Of a stretch of 64,000 nucleotides of DNA, positions 27,574 through 37,466 are shown piece after piece. The position numbers were made by a program, and so were the translations under genes. Source of the DNA: Farysia itapuensis (taxonomy: Eukaryota; Basidiomycota; Ustilaginomycetes; Ustilaginales; Ustilaginaceae); assembly GCA_023212645.1 (NCBI GenBank), contig JALBYC010000025.1, positions 1 to 64,000 on the forward strand, written 5' to 3'. Each line of letters begins with the position of its first letter. Within the stretch, counting starts at the first letter, position 1. The notes beneath the pieces are model-generated. The model had not been told where the DNA came from. It searched no databases and saw only the letters and a program-made list of their open reading frames with translations.

Positions 27574-28734
27574 ATGTCATTGTTGCGCCTTGCACTGAGG
27601 AGACCATACCATGCACGCATACACACATCGGCGGTGCAGGCCAGCTCGTGGCCAGTCGTGGCTGCACAGCAAGAGGCCGGTCATCGCTCAGCACAGCAAA
27701 CCGAACAGCAGGCACCCATAGCCCCGCCGCCTAAGACGATTGCCCATCTGATGGAAATGAAGCGTGCCTCACAACCCATCGTCTGTCTCACGGCCCACGA
27801 TCTGCCCAGTGCACTGTCCATGCGCTCAGCCGACATTGACGTGTGTCTGGTCGGCGACTCACTGGCCAATGTTGCCCTGGGCTACACCTCCACACAGAGC
27901 TTGACGCTCGATGCCACCATTCATCACTGTCAGGCGGTGATGCGCGGTCTCAATGCACCCTTATTCAGCTCCTCATCCAGCAGCCGGGTGGGTCCAATGC
28001 CACTCGTGCTGGCAGATATGCCTTTTGGCACGACTATGGGCAGCATTGATTCGGCCGTGCAAAACGTCGTTCGGCTAGTGCAGCAGACTGGGATTGACGG
28101 TGTCAAGATCGAAGGCAGCCTGGAAATCCTTCCTCTCATACAGGCGCTGACCTCGCACGGCATTCCCGTTATGGGCCACTTGGGGTTGCAGCCACAGAGG
28201 GTGGCATCTACGTCTGGGTACCGCGTCCAGGCAAAGACGGCGCCAGAGGCGTTCCAGCTGCTCCGCACGGCACAGGCACTGCAAGATGCGGGATGTATGG
28301 CGCTCGTACTCGAGTGCATCCCCACGCGCGTTGGCGGACTGATTTCGCAACACACCCACATCCCCATGATCGGTATCGGCGCCGGCAGCAAGACCGACGG
28401 ACAGATTCTCGTCACAAGCGACATGCTCGGTGAACTCACCAGTCCCCTCCACCTCCTCACCGGCCTAGCCCCAACACCACCACCACCAGCAGAGTCCACT
28501 CGGCAAACAAGCGCTGTCGCATTCAACGAGACAGATGCACCGACAACAACGCCCAAATTCGTCCGCAACTTTGCCCATCCTTCCTCCCTCGGCGCGTTGC
28601 GCATTCACGCGGTACAGCAGTACACGGCCGCCGTTCGCGCCCGCACCTTCCCCAACGACGAAACGGAAGGATACAAGATCAAAACCACAGAATACCGCGC
28701 ACTCTTAGACCTGCTCGCCACGAATCACACCTGA
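27574..28734 (+). CDS. ECM31: Ketopantoate hydroxymethyltransferase (PanB/Ecm31), mitochondrial
   Basis: Transfers a one-carbon unit from methylene-tetrahydrofolate to 2-oxoisovalerate, giving ketopantoate for pantothenate and CoA synthesis. It has 386 residues. The N-terminus MSLLRLALRRPYHARIHTSA is an arginine-rich presequence. PanB motifs are VCLVGDSLANVALGYTST, LVLADMPFGTTMGSI, GVKIEGSLEILPLIQALTSH, GIPVMGHLGLQPQRV and LVLECIPTRVGGLISQHTHI with the catalytic Glu. GIGAGSKTDGQILVTSDMLG completes the barrel. An insertion of about 40 residues (APTPPPPAESTRQTS) precedes the final helices. The stop codon merges into a (GA)10 microsatellite. Confidence 0.95.
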   Translation: MSLLRLALRRPYHARIHTSAVQASSWPVVAAQQEAGHRSAQQTEQQAPIAPPPKTIAHLMEMKRASQPIVCLTAHDLPSALSMRSADIDVCLVGDSLANVALGYTSTQSLTLDATIHHCQAVMRGLNAPLFSSSSSSRVGPMPLVLADMPFGTTMGSIDSAVQNVVRLVQQTGIDGVKIEGSLEILPLIQALTSHGIPVMGHLGLQPQRVASTSGYRVQAKTAPEAFQLLRTAQALQDAGCMALVLECIPTRVGGLISQHTHIPMIGIGAGSKTDGQILVTSDMLGELTSPLHLLTGLAPTPPPPAESTRQTSAVAFNETDAPTTTPKFVRNFAHPSSLGALRIHAVQQYTAAVRARTFPNDETEGYKIKTTEYRALLDLLATNHT

Positions 28735-28753
28735 GAGAGAGAGAGAGAGAGAG
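28733..28753 (+). repeat. (GA)10 microsatellite
   Basis: An uninterrupted GA run starts within the TGA stop of the ECM31 gene and continues into its 3' flank. Confidence 0.95.
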
Positions 28754-28787
28754 CAGACAGGGCGGGGAAACTAGACTTGTGCGTGTT

Positions 28788-29897
28788 TTAGGTGCGACGC
28801 GAGGAGCGAGTTGAGTTGGGTGGATGGGTTGCGTGTGGGTTGGGGATGACGAATCCACGTACCCAGTCTTCGTCGTGTTCGTTGCCGCCGAATTGGATTT
28901 CGAAGCCGCCGAGGGCTGCGTTGGGGTCAGTTCCCTTGGGTACTAGGCCGCGGTTGAGTGAGGAGCCGCCTTTGCCAGAGCTGAGGAGGGGCATGGTCAG
29001 GCCTCTGCCTGTCTCGCCCGTCTGTTTTGCCTGACGACCAGTACTGTGTGCTCGATCGTCCCTAGCTTGTGCTTCTCCGACGTTGTTGCCGTCGTCGTTG
29101 TCGTCGGCGTTGGCATCGTCATCGTCGTCGTCGTCGAATTCGTGCCGTGGGGATGGACTGCGTGATGAAGGTGGCATGCGCATCGGCAGCGGTAGTAAGG
29201 ATTGGTGGTGCAGGGAGAGATCGACTTCGCTGTAGTCCGACTCGTCCGAGTCGCGACCGTCGTGCTTGTCGTCATCGCCACCCTCATCCTCATCTTCGCC
29301 GTTGGTACCGCGCAATTTCGACGTGGGGCGTGCACGTTGGGCCGTTTTCGTCTCGGCCATCACAGCGTCAACAGCAACTGCTCCACCAAGATCCTGGTTC
29401 AGATTCCACGGTTCACCACCTAATGTGCTTCTGACCCTACTAGCAAGCCATGCTGAGCGCCAGGAGTGCTTCTCTTCGGTCGACCCACGCGCCAGTGTCT
29501 CTGATAGCTCCGTCTCTCCCCCGCCGCCGCCGCCAACTTGGCGCAGTAGGAGACCCAGGACTGTCTCGAGCGCCACAATCCGCTGCTCCAACCGCGGTCG
29601 CAGCCCCTGCGTAGGACCCCGCTTCCTCTCCGGTCGCAGATAGGTACACTCGCGTCCCAAGGACCGACAAAAGGTACACACCGGCACCGAGCCATCGCAC
29701 TTGTCCTTTTTCGCAAAACACTGATCGCATGCTCGTGAGACGCGTTTGCGTTTCCGACCACCTGCCTCTGCAGCAGCAGCAGCAGCAGCAGCACCCTCGG
29801 CAGTCTTGGTCTCGACTGTAGAAGGCGATGTAGGTGTCAGTGGCGCTTCGACTGGGATCGACATGGCGCCCCGTGCACTGCTGCTAGACGGCGCCAT
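28788..29897 (-). CDS. Zn2Cys6 transcription factor, short
   Basis: A fungal binuclear-zinc-cluster regulator of 369 residues with no intron. The cluster lies at residues 57-84 (C57, C60, C67, C74, C77, C84; ACDQCFAKKDKCDGSVPVC), preceded by GGRKRKRVSR and an alanine run encoded by a CAG/GCT repeat. RLEQRIVALETVLGLLLRQV after it is a likely dimerisation coil. The remainder is acidic and disordered (EDEDEGGDDDKHDGRDSDES). There is no fungal_trans middle domain. A C-terminal block, GFEIQFGGNEHDEDWVRGFV, looks ordered and may be conserved. The targets are unknown; it is tail-to-tail with ECM31. Confidence 0.85.
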   Translation of the reverse strand: MAPSSSSARGAMSIPVEAPLTPTSPSTVETKTAEGAAAAAAAAEAGGRKRKRVSRACDQCFAKKDKCDGSVPVCTFCRSLGRECTYLRPERKRGPTQGLRPRLEQRIVALETVLGLLLRQVGGGGGGETELSETLARGSTEEKHSWRSAWLASRVRSTLGGEPWNLNQDLGGAVAVDAVMAETKTAQRARPTSKLRGTNGEDEDEGGDDDKHDGRDSDESDYSEVDLSLHHQSLLPLPMRMPPSSRSPSPRHEFDDDDDDDANADDNDDGNNVGEAQARDDRAHSTGRQAKQTGETGRGLTMPLLSSGKGGSSLNRGLVPKGTDPNAALGGFEIQFGGNEHDEDWVRGFVIPNPHATHPPNSTRSSRRT

Positions 29898-30064
29898 GGT
29901 TAATGATGGTGGATGGTGGTCGATCGGATTTCAAATCCAACTTTCCGCCAAAGAAAGAGGGTGATTTTCAGCTCGCTTTTTTTTCCCCACATTTCTGGTT
30001 TCCTTTTTCTTTTTCAAAGTGCGGTACAGAATACATTGCGCCCCTTTTTCGGGGGGGCGCGGCT

Positions 30065-33000
30065 TTAGAAAAAGTTCCACCGACTGAGCAGGTCCGCCTG
30101 GTTCTGCAAGTGATGGGCAGAAATATGCTCAACGTGCTCTTGCGCTGGCGCCGGAACGGCATGGTGTTGCCAGTGCTGTTCAGGATTGTACAGCGGATTG
30201 GGCAGTGATGCGCGTTCGCCATCTAGAGCGTCAGTAGTGTTCGTCTCGGGTCCAAGATGTCCGTCTGCATACGCTTGGCTGTAGTGGCTGGCACTGGCCT
30301 CTGAATGCTGTGGGTGCGACTCAAAGTGTGATGACTGGTAGTGCTGCTGCGTGGGGTTGCGCCCGTCAGGTCGTTGAGTATAGGCAGTGTGGTGCATGTC
30401 GGCTGGGAAGGAATGCTGCTGAACGTAGGGTCCTGGATGCTGAGGTGTATAATAATAAGGTCCAGGGCCGTACGGATCCATCTCTTGCGTACTGCCCAAC
30501 GCACCACCTGTAGCCGTATACGAGTCCAGGTACAGCCGACTGTTGTCCGTGTCCGATGTGACGTGTGCGGGTATCGAATCGTTCTCGAAGCCCGGAGGCA
30601 GCAAGATTGCTTCACTGCGGTTCTGCGCCGGTTCAGACACTGGTTCCGCATTCCTCGCTGAATGTAGCATTGGTGCCGTTGTATGTGCAGGGGAAAGACT
30701 GTTCGTTTCTCTAGCACTTTGTGTGCGAGGCAAGGAGCCATTGTATTTGGTTGTATGCAGTCTCCAGCTGTCACTCATCCGGTCATCTGCAGTCCACAAG
30801 TCTCCCGTCTTGCCCGAGTTGGGATCTGGCTTCGAGTCCTTCTCCAGGTCTCGTTGCGCGCGATAGATGTGGTAGACAGTCATGCTACGTTCGATGCTGT
30901 CCTTGTCCCATCCACCCGATCGGAATTTGGAGAGCAGTGCTTCGAAGCGACCTGCATACGGGATCCGATCTTTGCTCCGCCGCAACACCATGAGAATAGC
31001 GTCGAGCGCTTGCAACGCCTCTACCAGCATCGAATCTTTGCTTCGACCCGCATGACGCACACGGCTTTCTTGGGCCCAATGCTCGTGCGAAGGTGCGGAA
31101 AGCGTGTCGTTGATCTCGTGACAAATCACCTTGGCAATCACACCAAGACCGTTAAACGTGCGGAAGTGCAACAAGCCCATGTCAAAGTTGCTCGCGTTGA
31201 GGTTGTGCGCGATCTGCACCACCAATGCCACTGACTGGTGCAGACGTTTGAGCACCTCGGGCCGATGCGTGTGAGAGCCCTTCATGTCTTGATAAAGATG
31301 AACAATCACCGTGTGCACGTTGAGCACGGCCACCAGACGCTCAACTTGCACCGTCACGCTAAAGTCTAGCGGCGGCAGGTTTCGCAAAAAGGTGAGCGTG
31401 TCACGTTCAATGGCTGCATGCTCAGCCATCTCGGTGACGTCCACCGTCGGATCCAACTTCCACTTGCTGAGCAGCGTGTACGTTCGCTTGCACAGTATGC
31501 CCGACTTGAGATGCAGCAGAAAATCGTCGTCGTAGTCGAGATTACTGTACAGGTCGACACTGTGCAGATTCTGAGTGTTGGGTGTTGGGTCCAGACCTCG
31601 TTGAAAGTCGTCCATGCGGATAGGAAAAGTGGTACTGATCACCGTGTCGTCATAGGTGGAATGGAAGAACTGAACACCACCACTGGTATAGGCTTCTATG
31701 AGATACAAGTGCCAAAAGTAGGTACGGCGCTCGTGCTCATCCAAGGCGGTAGTAGGAGGAGCGATGTACGAGTGTGCAAGAGTCTCAGCATCTTTGCGAT
31801 ACGCATGCATCCTCGTCAGTCCTCCCGGCGTAGAAATCTTGGCCACGCAGGCAGCCATGAGATAGGCTTCTAGGGCCCGCTCATCCACACGAAGCTGATA
31901 CGATACGAGTAAAAGAGCCTGACACCAGTCCATTGGGTTAGGTGAACCGGTGAGGAGAGCCATCTCGGATTTTTGCCGTGCGAGGGCCAGGTGGTATTCG
32001 CTGAAACTCAAATTGCCTGTATCGCGCCTATTCGTCGGTCCGCTAGGTGGACTGGCGTCCATACCCACAACGAGGTCTATGCGCTTGTGGATGCGGGCTA
32101 TCTTGCGCGCTGGATCCAAGTTATCTTCCTTTGGGCGGAAGAAGGGTGAGAGGGGAACTGCGATAGCCAAGATGGCATGCAAGAGACCCGCATGGGGCCG
32201 ATTCGGATGGTTGAGTGGCAAGAGTAGGGAGGCCATAAAATTCGGCTTGTACAGAACGTTGCGGTATGGTGAAGAGGCAAAAAAGATTTCCGAGAGATGG
32301 AGAACAGTGTCTGGCGGAGGAAGGTCCTTGGGGTAGCCTGACCAGACCAATTCGAGCAAAGGATCTGGCGGAGCACCTGTTATGGTTGTGGCGGCAGCAA
32401 GCTGTGTGGATCCCAGGCCGGGTACGGCAGAAGTCGTTGGACCCGGGCCCACGCTGTGCGCAGTGGGTGAAACCTCGTGATGCCCCGAAGAGGACGCTGA
32501 AGCCGGAGCTGCCACTGTAGGAGCAGTGGACACAGCCAACTGCAGATGCCGCAATTGACGTTCGAGCTGAGCAATATGTTGATCTTTTGCTCGTAGAACC
32601 GCATCTCCATCAGTCGACAGAGCAATCTGTGCTTGTGACACGTCTCTTGATCGTTTGCCTACTTTCTTTGTGGTTGAACCAGATGCAGCGCTGCCTTGCA
32701 ACGTTGGCGACAAGTCGTCGAGCTTGGTATCCCCGTAAATGCATTCGCCCTCTGGAACCGGTGGAGGATGATTGTTGGCAATGGCCACCTGGCGGCTCTT
32801 TGTGCAAGTACCGCACACAGGTTTGGCTGCATCGCAACGAAGCTTGCGCTTTCGACAGGTCAAGCAGGCCATGTTGCGCTTCAATGGTGCCGGGCCGAGC
32901 AAATTGGGTGCTGGCCCGTTGCTCGTACTGTGGTAGACATCCGTATTGATGTGCAGCCCACTAGAGGGTGTAGAAGGAGCATTGGTCGATGCCGAAGAGG

Positions 33001-33121
33001 GCGCATTGGTCGAGGTCATGGAAGGGGCATGGTTCGATGGACTGGATCGGATATCCTCCTCCTGCGAGGCAGATGAAAGGAGCGGAGGCCGCCATGCTGT
33101 AGGTGGCGTATTGCTCGCCAT
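30065..33121 (-). CDS. Zn2Cys6 transcription factor with fungal_trans domain
   Basis: A 1,018-residue regulator in one exon. The zinc cluster has C86, C89, C96, C103, C106 and C127; the last loop is 20 residues, unusually long compared with the common six to nine. A coil follows (RAKDQHIAQLERQLRHLQLA). The middle homology region starts at about residue 250 (LPPPDTVLHLSEIFFASSPY, then HAILAIAVPLSPFF) and carries the family's ERRTYFWHLYLIEAYTSG block. The C-terminal 250 residues are Gln/His/Pro-rich, a probable activation region. The frame is open far upstream, but the ATG at 33121 is preferred because the upstream translation is low-quality leader-like sequence. It is divergent from alkaline ceramidase. 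Confidence 0.88.
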   Translation of the reverse strand: MASNTPPTAWRPPLLSSASQEEDIRSSPSNHAPSMTSTNAPSSASTNAPSTPSSGLHINTDVYHSTSNGPAPNLLGPAPLKRNMACLTCRKRKLRCDAAKPVCGTCTKSRQVAIANNHPPPVPEGECIYGDTKLDDLSPTLQGSAASGSTTKKVGKRSRDVSQAQIALSTDGDAVLRAKDQHIAQLERQLRHLQLAVSTAPTVAAPASASSSGHHEVSPTAHSVGPGPTTSAVPGLGSTQLAAATTITGAPPDPLLELVWSGYPKDLPPPDTVLHLSEIFFASSPYRNVLYKPNFMASLLLPLNHPNRPHAGLLHAILAIAVPLSPFFRPKEDNLDPARKIARIHKRIDLVVGMDASPPSGPTNRRDTGNLSFSEYHLALARQKSEMALLTGSPNPMDWCQALLLVSYQLRVDERALEAYLMAACVAKISTPGGLTRMHAYRKDAETLAHSYIAPPTTALDEHERRTYFWHLYLIEAYTSGGVQFFHSTYDDTVISTTFPIRMDDFQRGLDPTPNTQNLHSVDLYSNLDYDDDFLLHLKSGILCKRTYTLLSKWKLDPTVDVTEMAEHAAIERDTLTFLRNLPPLDFSVTVQVERLVAVLNVHTVIVHLYQDMKGSHTHRPEVLKRLHQSVALVVQIAHNLNASNFDMGLLHFRTFNGLGVIAKVICHEINDTLSAPSHEHWAQESRVRHAGRSKDSMLVEALQALDAILMVLRRSKDRIPYAGRFEALLSKFRSGGWDKDSIERSMTVYHIYRAQRDLEKDSKPDPNSGKTGDLWTADDRMSDSWRLHTTKYNGSLPRTQSARETNSLSPAHTTAPMLHSARNAEPVSEPAQNRSEAILLPPGFENDSIPAHVTSDTDNSRLYLDSYTATGGALGSTQEMDPYGPGPYYYTPQHPGPYVQQHSFPADMHHTAYTQRPDGRNPTQQHYQSSHFESHPQHSEASASHYSQAYADGHLGPETNTTDALDGERASLPNPLYNPEQHWQHHAVPAPAQEHVEHISAHHLQNQADLLSRWNFF

Positions 33122-33546
33122 CGTTGCTGATAGGATGGGAATGCGTGCGGCTAAGATGATGTGGCACAGCCCATCGTTTGGCCAAGAACTGGGCGTGTGA
33201 GTGTGGAGAGAGAGAAGGAGGTTCCGAAGGGCGCAAGCGGAATAGCCGATGTCACAATAGCACCAATTTTTGCTAGCCGAGAGCGCCGAGAATGAATGGA
33301 ATCCGCCCTTCCATCGGAACAGAAATTGATGTAAAGCCGGGATTTTCCATCTGAGATCCATCACACACAGCTGGCTGCCGGGGCGCACTCTCCTCACTTT
33401 GTCACACCGAGCCAGGACCGTGAGTCAAAATTTGGGTTCCGTGAGCCAGATTGGAACCAGTCAAATTCGGAGAGAGGCCGAAATTGGCATTTGACAGCTC
33501 AGCTCACTCCACCACCCACACGGCTTGTTGCGGATTTGTGCCAAGC
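33122..33546. other. Divergent promoter, Zn2Cys6 factor / ceramidase
   Basis: 425 bases between two outward-facing ATGs. No recognised element or further gene. Near-repeats of GAGCCAG occur at about 33411-33447. Confidence 0.5.
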
Positions 33547-34431
33547 ATGTCGTGGTATCACGATCCCAAGCCTACCAAGGTGGGATACTGGGGGCCCATT
33601 ACATCCACACTGCTATGGTGCGAAGAAAAGTATGTCTGGTCTCACTATGTCGCTGAGCCAGTCAATACGGCGACCAACCTGTTCTTTATCGCACTTTCGC
33701 TGTATGGCTTTCGTGCCGCACGTCGGGAGCAGCTGCCCATCCGCACTGCGACCTGCCATTTGGGCGTGGCGTTGATCGGCTTTGGATCAGCGCTGTTCCA
33801 TGGAACGCTGACTTACTGGACGCAGCTGCTGGATGAGCTGCCGATGATTTACACTTCGGCCTTTCTCACCTATTGCGTGATTGAGACGAGCAAAGGCTAC
33901 GACAAACCTCGCTTTCGTATCTTGCTCCCCTCCACGCTCGTAGCACTGGTGACGTTCATCACCATCGCCTACATCTGGAATGGCAATCCAGTCTTCCACC
34001 AAGTCGCCTATGCCTCGATCCAGATCGTGTCGACTCTGCGCGTCATCCGGCTTCTGACCAATCCAAAGTCCCCCCTCAACACTACCGCCGCCGGTCTTGC
34101 ACAGAAGGCAAAGATCAAGCGTCTGTATTTGTTTGGCACAACCATCTTCCTCATCGGATTCGCGATATGGAACGTCGACAACATCTTTTGCTACCAACTG
34201 CGTCAGGCGCGCAAACGCATCGGATATCCGCTAGCCATTCTGTTTGAAGGCCATGGTTGGTGGCATATCCTCACCGGATGGGGAGCCTACTGCATCATTA
34301 CTGCCGGATCCCAACTCGCTCTGTCGTACAAAGAAGCCCCAGAGAACTTTGAGCTTCAAGGTCACTGGATTCCTATTGTCAAACGAGTCAAGCCATACAA
34401 ACCTGTCCCATCTAGAAAAAAGAAGCAATAG
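33547..34431 (+). CDS. Alkaline ceramidase (YPC1/ACER family)
   Basis: Hydrolyses (phyto)ceramide to a sphingoid base and fatty acid in the ER/Golgi membrane. It has 294 residues and seven hydrophobic segments. The family blocks are complete: GYWGPITSTLLWCEEKYVWS with the ligand Glu, YVAEPVNTATNLFFI, the His in ALFHGTLTYWTQLLDELPMI, and the paired His in FEGHGWWHILTGWGAY; together these build the Zn/Ca site. The tail ends SRKKKQ, a basic cytosolic end. The ATG at 33547 gives MSWYHDPKPTKVGYWG, close to the usual start; upstream the frame begins with a non-ATG codon. It converges with the GH10 gene, 96 bases apart. Confidence 0.93.
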   Translation: MSWYHDPKPTKVGYWGPITSTLLWCEEKYVWSHYVAEPVNTATNLFFIALSLYGFRAARREQLPIRTATCHLGVALIGFGSALFHGTLTYWTQLLDELPMIYTSAFLTYCVIETSKGYDKPRFRILLPSTLVALVTFITIAYIWNGNPVFHQVAYASIQIVSTLRVIRLLTNPKSPLNTTAAGLAQKAKIKRLYLFGTTIFLIGFAIWNVDNIFCYQLRQARKRIGYPLAILFEGHGWWHILTGWGAYCIITAGSQLALSYKEAPENFELQGHWIPIVKRVKPYKPVPSRKKKQ

Positions 34432-34527
34432 ACGTCATACAATCTCGGTTCAACTCAGACACACAAGGATGAGGGAAAGAACTGTGTTTGTCAGGAGAAT
34501 GGAGAGTAAAGGAGAGTAGTGAAGGAG

Positions 34528-36582
34528 CTACTTGCTGTCGCTTGCGTCGGGGTTGCAGTTCGAGTCGTATGCGTTTACGCAACCCGGTCGCGGACCGAGG
34601 CCCGGTGCAATTGGTGCACCCCAACCGCCTGCACCATCAAAGCTTGGAACGGTCTGCGGGACGCCATCGCCGGAAGGTGTGGGACCGTCCTGAGGAGATG
34701 CAGTGCCGTAAGGATTGAGCCAAGCAGGTCGTCCGTTGTCGCTGTAAGGGTTGAAACCGTATTGCTGTCCATCCTGTGGCTTAGCGTCTTGGGCTCCGAT
34801 TTGGTCCTGGCTCTTGTGGTGATGACCTTGATGACCGTGGTGCTTTTTCTTGGGAGCTTGAGCATCGCCGTTCTGGCCACTGCTGACGCCATCAGTCTGG
34901 CCACTGCCTTGAGCACCGTCAGTCTGGCCATTGCTGACACCATCAGTCTGACCACTGCTGACACCATCAGTCTGACCACTGCTGACACCATCAGTCTGAC
35001 CACTGCTGACACCATCAGTCTGACCACTGCCTTGAGCACCTTTAGGAGCGTCAACGGATGGGGTGCTGTCGCCGTTGTCAGTGCTGTGGCTTTGCTGACT
35101 GGTAGGTGGGACATCAGGACTGGATCTGCTGTAGCTCTGCTGGTCACCCGAAGCGCTGGGCGAGCCAGAGCCATTACCAGTCGGATCGCCGATAATGGGC
35201 TCCGCATATCCATCACCCAAGTTGAGACCTGCTTGATTGTGCTTGGGCATTGGCGTGACAGGGCCAATAGGTGCTGCGTCGTCCCCGCCAGGCGAAGGTG
35301 TTGCATCACTGGATCGTCGGGTACCAGCAAGAGTGTCGGAAAGACGACCACCCTCGAAACCAACAGGCTTGTTGCCCCACTTCTTGAACACATCGACAAT
35401 AGCAGCTACCGCTGGCTTCGGCTTTCCACCATCACCAAAGAGCAAAGGTGCACCCGTCTTGCCGTGACCGACGCCTGGGTTTGTTTGAGTTCCGAACCAC
35501 GATCCTTTGTCGAGCGGTCCCCAGACAGTTACGCCGAATGCTCCGCCCTCGAGTGCGGCTTGGAACACGTTACCGTACTGCTGAGCTTGCTTCTCCAAAT
35601 CCTGCGGCGACGGAGGCAGGTTGACCGGGATATCGACTTCAGAAAGCACGACGGCAATCTTCTCTTTGGTCCAGCGGTTGATGGCTCCAAGCATGTCTTG
35701 GTATCTGTTGTCCAGCTGAATGTGGAACTGCAGACCGACAACGTCGACCGGAACACCCTCGGCGAGCCACTGCTTGATTGTCTTGAACGCAAAGTCAGCC
35801 TTACGGTTCGGACCTTCTAGACCGTACTCGTTGACAATGATCTTGTAGTCGGGACACTCTTGCTTGACGAGTTTGAGGATTTGCTTGTAACCTTCTTCGC
35901 CAATGACTTCGAAGTAGCCGTTCTTCTTGAAGCCGCTGCCGTCGTCGGCGAAAATCTCGTTGAGAACGTCAATGCCCCAAAAGTTGGCCTCCTTCATGAT
36001 TTTGGGACACATTTTGGTCGAGACAAAGTCAGTGATTGTCTTCATCATGGCTTCCTTGCTGAATGATTTCTGCATCATGGTCTGACTTTGCTCGGCTCCC
36101 CAGATGAGTGTATGGTACTTCCAGTTGACTGATTTGCCGTTACCACCACCCAGCTTGTCAACGCCGGTCCTGAGCTCGGTCCAAGAATTCTCATTCTCGT
36201 ATACAAACTGCATCTTGAGAGAATTACCGGGTGTCCAGTAGTTGAACTCCTTTGCCACGGTAGCGAGCTCGGGGTACTTGAGTTCGGGATTGTCAATGGC
36301 AGTGCCGATGAAAAAGTCTTTGGGACAGTGAGCGAGCATTTCGCCACCTTTGAAGCCAGAAACGTCGGTAGCAAAGTGCATCTGACCAGCAGATGAAGCG
36401 CCATTCGGGGTTCCATGGCTGTTGGCAGCAGCAAAGCGGAGAGGATCAGCACCGTCATTGCGTCGAGCAAGGTGAGATGTGCTGTGGTGTGCGTGGTCCA
36501 GCCTACGCTCGAAACGGTCCTTGTGTGCGATGGCGCAGCCGATCACGACAAAGGGGAGGAGAATCTTGAAAGCAGCCGTCAT
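34528..36582 (-). CDS. Secreted GH10 endo-1,4-beta-xylanase with repeat tail
   Basis: Hydrolyses xylan backbones outside the cell. It has 684 residues. A signal peptide (MTAAFKILLPFVVIGCAIA) and a possible dibasic processing site (HLARR, 37-41) precede the GH10 barrel at about 85-405. GH10 residues are visible: H157 in WKYHTLIWG, acid/base E209 in GIDVLNEIF, N251-E252 in IIVNEYGL, H287 in GLQFHIQLD, nucleophile E315 in VVLSEVDIPV, and VTVWGPLDKGSWF. The usual WHSQ-type block is altered to WGAEQ, so specificity may differ. Residues about 418-684 form a Ser/Gly/Gln-rich, partly repeated tail without a carbohydrate-binding module. It suggests plant-material degradation. The shared 884-base upstream region separates it from the Trk gene. 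Confidence 0.9.
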   Translation of the reverse strand: MTAAFKILLPFVVIGCAIAHKDRFERRLDHAHHSTSHLARRNDGADPLRFAAANSHGTPNGASSAGQMHFATDVSGFKGGEMLAHCPKDFFIGTAIDNPELKYPELATVAKEFNYWTPGNSLKMQFVYENENSWTELRTGVDKLGGGNGKSVNWKYHTLIWGAEQSQTMMQKSFSKEAMMKTITDFVSTKMCPKIMKEANFWGIDVLNEIFADDGSGFKKNGYFEVIGEEGYKQILKLVKQECPDYKIIVNEYGLEGPNRKADFAFKTIKQWLAEGVPVDVVGLQFHIQLDNRYQDMLGAINRWTKEKIAVVLSEVDIPVNLPPSPQDLEKQAQQYGNVFQAALEGGAFGVTVWGPLDKGSWFGTQTNPGVGHGKTGAPLLFGDGGKPKPAVAAIVDVFKKWGNKPVGFEGGRLSDTLAGTRRSSDATPSPGGDDAAPIGPVTPMPKHNQAGLNLGDGYAEPIIGDPTGNGSGSPSASGDQQSYSRSSPDVPPTSQQSHSTDNGDSTPSVDAPKGAQGSGQTDGVSSGQTDGVSSGQTDGVSSGQTDGVSNGQTDGAQGSGQTDGVSSGQNGDAQAPKKKHHGHQGHHHKSQDQIGAQDAKPQDGQQYGFNPYSDNGRPAWLNPYGTASPQDGPTPSGDGVPQTVPSFDGAGGWGAPIAPGLGPRPGCVNAYDSNCNPDASDSK
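34872..35040 (-). repeat. 24-bp tandem repeats in the xylanase tail
   Basis: About six units encode VSSGQTDG, with two variant units (AQGSGQTDG). At the DNA level ACCATCAGTCTGACCACTGC recurs every 24 bases, several copies exactly. This points to recent expansion and probable length variation between strains. Confidence 0.9.
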
Positions 36583-37466
36583 AGTATGGTTTCAAGAAAC
36601 AAAAGAGGCTGGGAACAAGAGGAGGAGGACGTGAGTAGCTCAACACAATCTCTGCATGCTGACCTTGTATATATACATATCTGCGTTGATATGAGCTGAT
36701 GCGCCAAATTCGCTGTCCAGCAGTGCACACAGACAAGATCTCATGTCAACGCTTCAGCAGGTCAACGCCTTCCCACCTTTTTCTTTCTGGAAGTAAATCG
36801 CCGCCGTCGATATGAAGCTTAGGCAGTGGGTTTATGGACGGGCGCAGTGCCGCCACAATTCACGGGATTAGATGAGCGTCAAGAAAACTCGCATTGAAGG
36901 CAACATCACAGTGGGCACCTGTGGCGACCAGACGGAAAAGCCACAAGCACGAGCAAGGATGCATGTCGACAATGAAGCACGTAATGCAGCTTGACAACAC
37001 ACTTCTGAAAGAGGCTGAAAGTGACGGCGTTTGCGAACCTTTCATTCAGCTGCATACGGTGTACAGCGCAATGCAATAAGAGCCTTTGCTCAACGAGAGT
37101 CGGCCAGCACGCCAGCAGAGCGGGCATCCACACACACTGTAGGTAGCATAGGGTGCGCGGGTGCGAACAACCCGTGTTGTCAAACCAATCAAAATTTATT
37201 CGAAAATATGTTAGGGCGGTGGCAACAAATTTCCCCACGTGCGTCGATGCACCGATGGGGCCAGACTGCCCAGACTGCCCAGTTGGCCCAGACAGCCTAG
37301 ACAAATCTTGATTCACAATCACAATCACAATCACAATCACACTCTTTGCCATCGAATCGTCACACTGCAAGGCCTTGGCATCACAATGATCAGCTGACAC
37401 CATCTTAACTTGGACCACGACGACGCTTTTCGATAACGTGGAAAAAGCATACAGCCGTTCACCACA
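36583..37466. other. Divergent region xylanase / Trk, no gene recognised
   Basis: 884 bases. The xylanase side has a TATATATACATAT run near 36668-36680. The Trk side has CCAGACTGC-type repeats at about 37261-37290 and a TCACAA hexamer array. ORFs here show no family motif and codon composition does not look coding. Confidence 0.5.
37313..37341 (+). repeat. TCACAA hexamer array upstream of Trk
   Basis: Four exact TCACAA units and a partial fifth run from 37313 to 37341, about 125 bases before the Trk ATG. Confidence 0.9.

Noticed and set aside
27574..28734. PanB gene as a marker of the mating-type a locus
   Set aside because: A pantothenate gene is linked to the a locus in Ustilago, but no pheromone or receptor gene is in this window and the enzyme may not be the same one, so no linkage is claimed.
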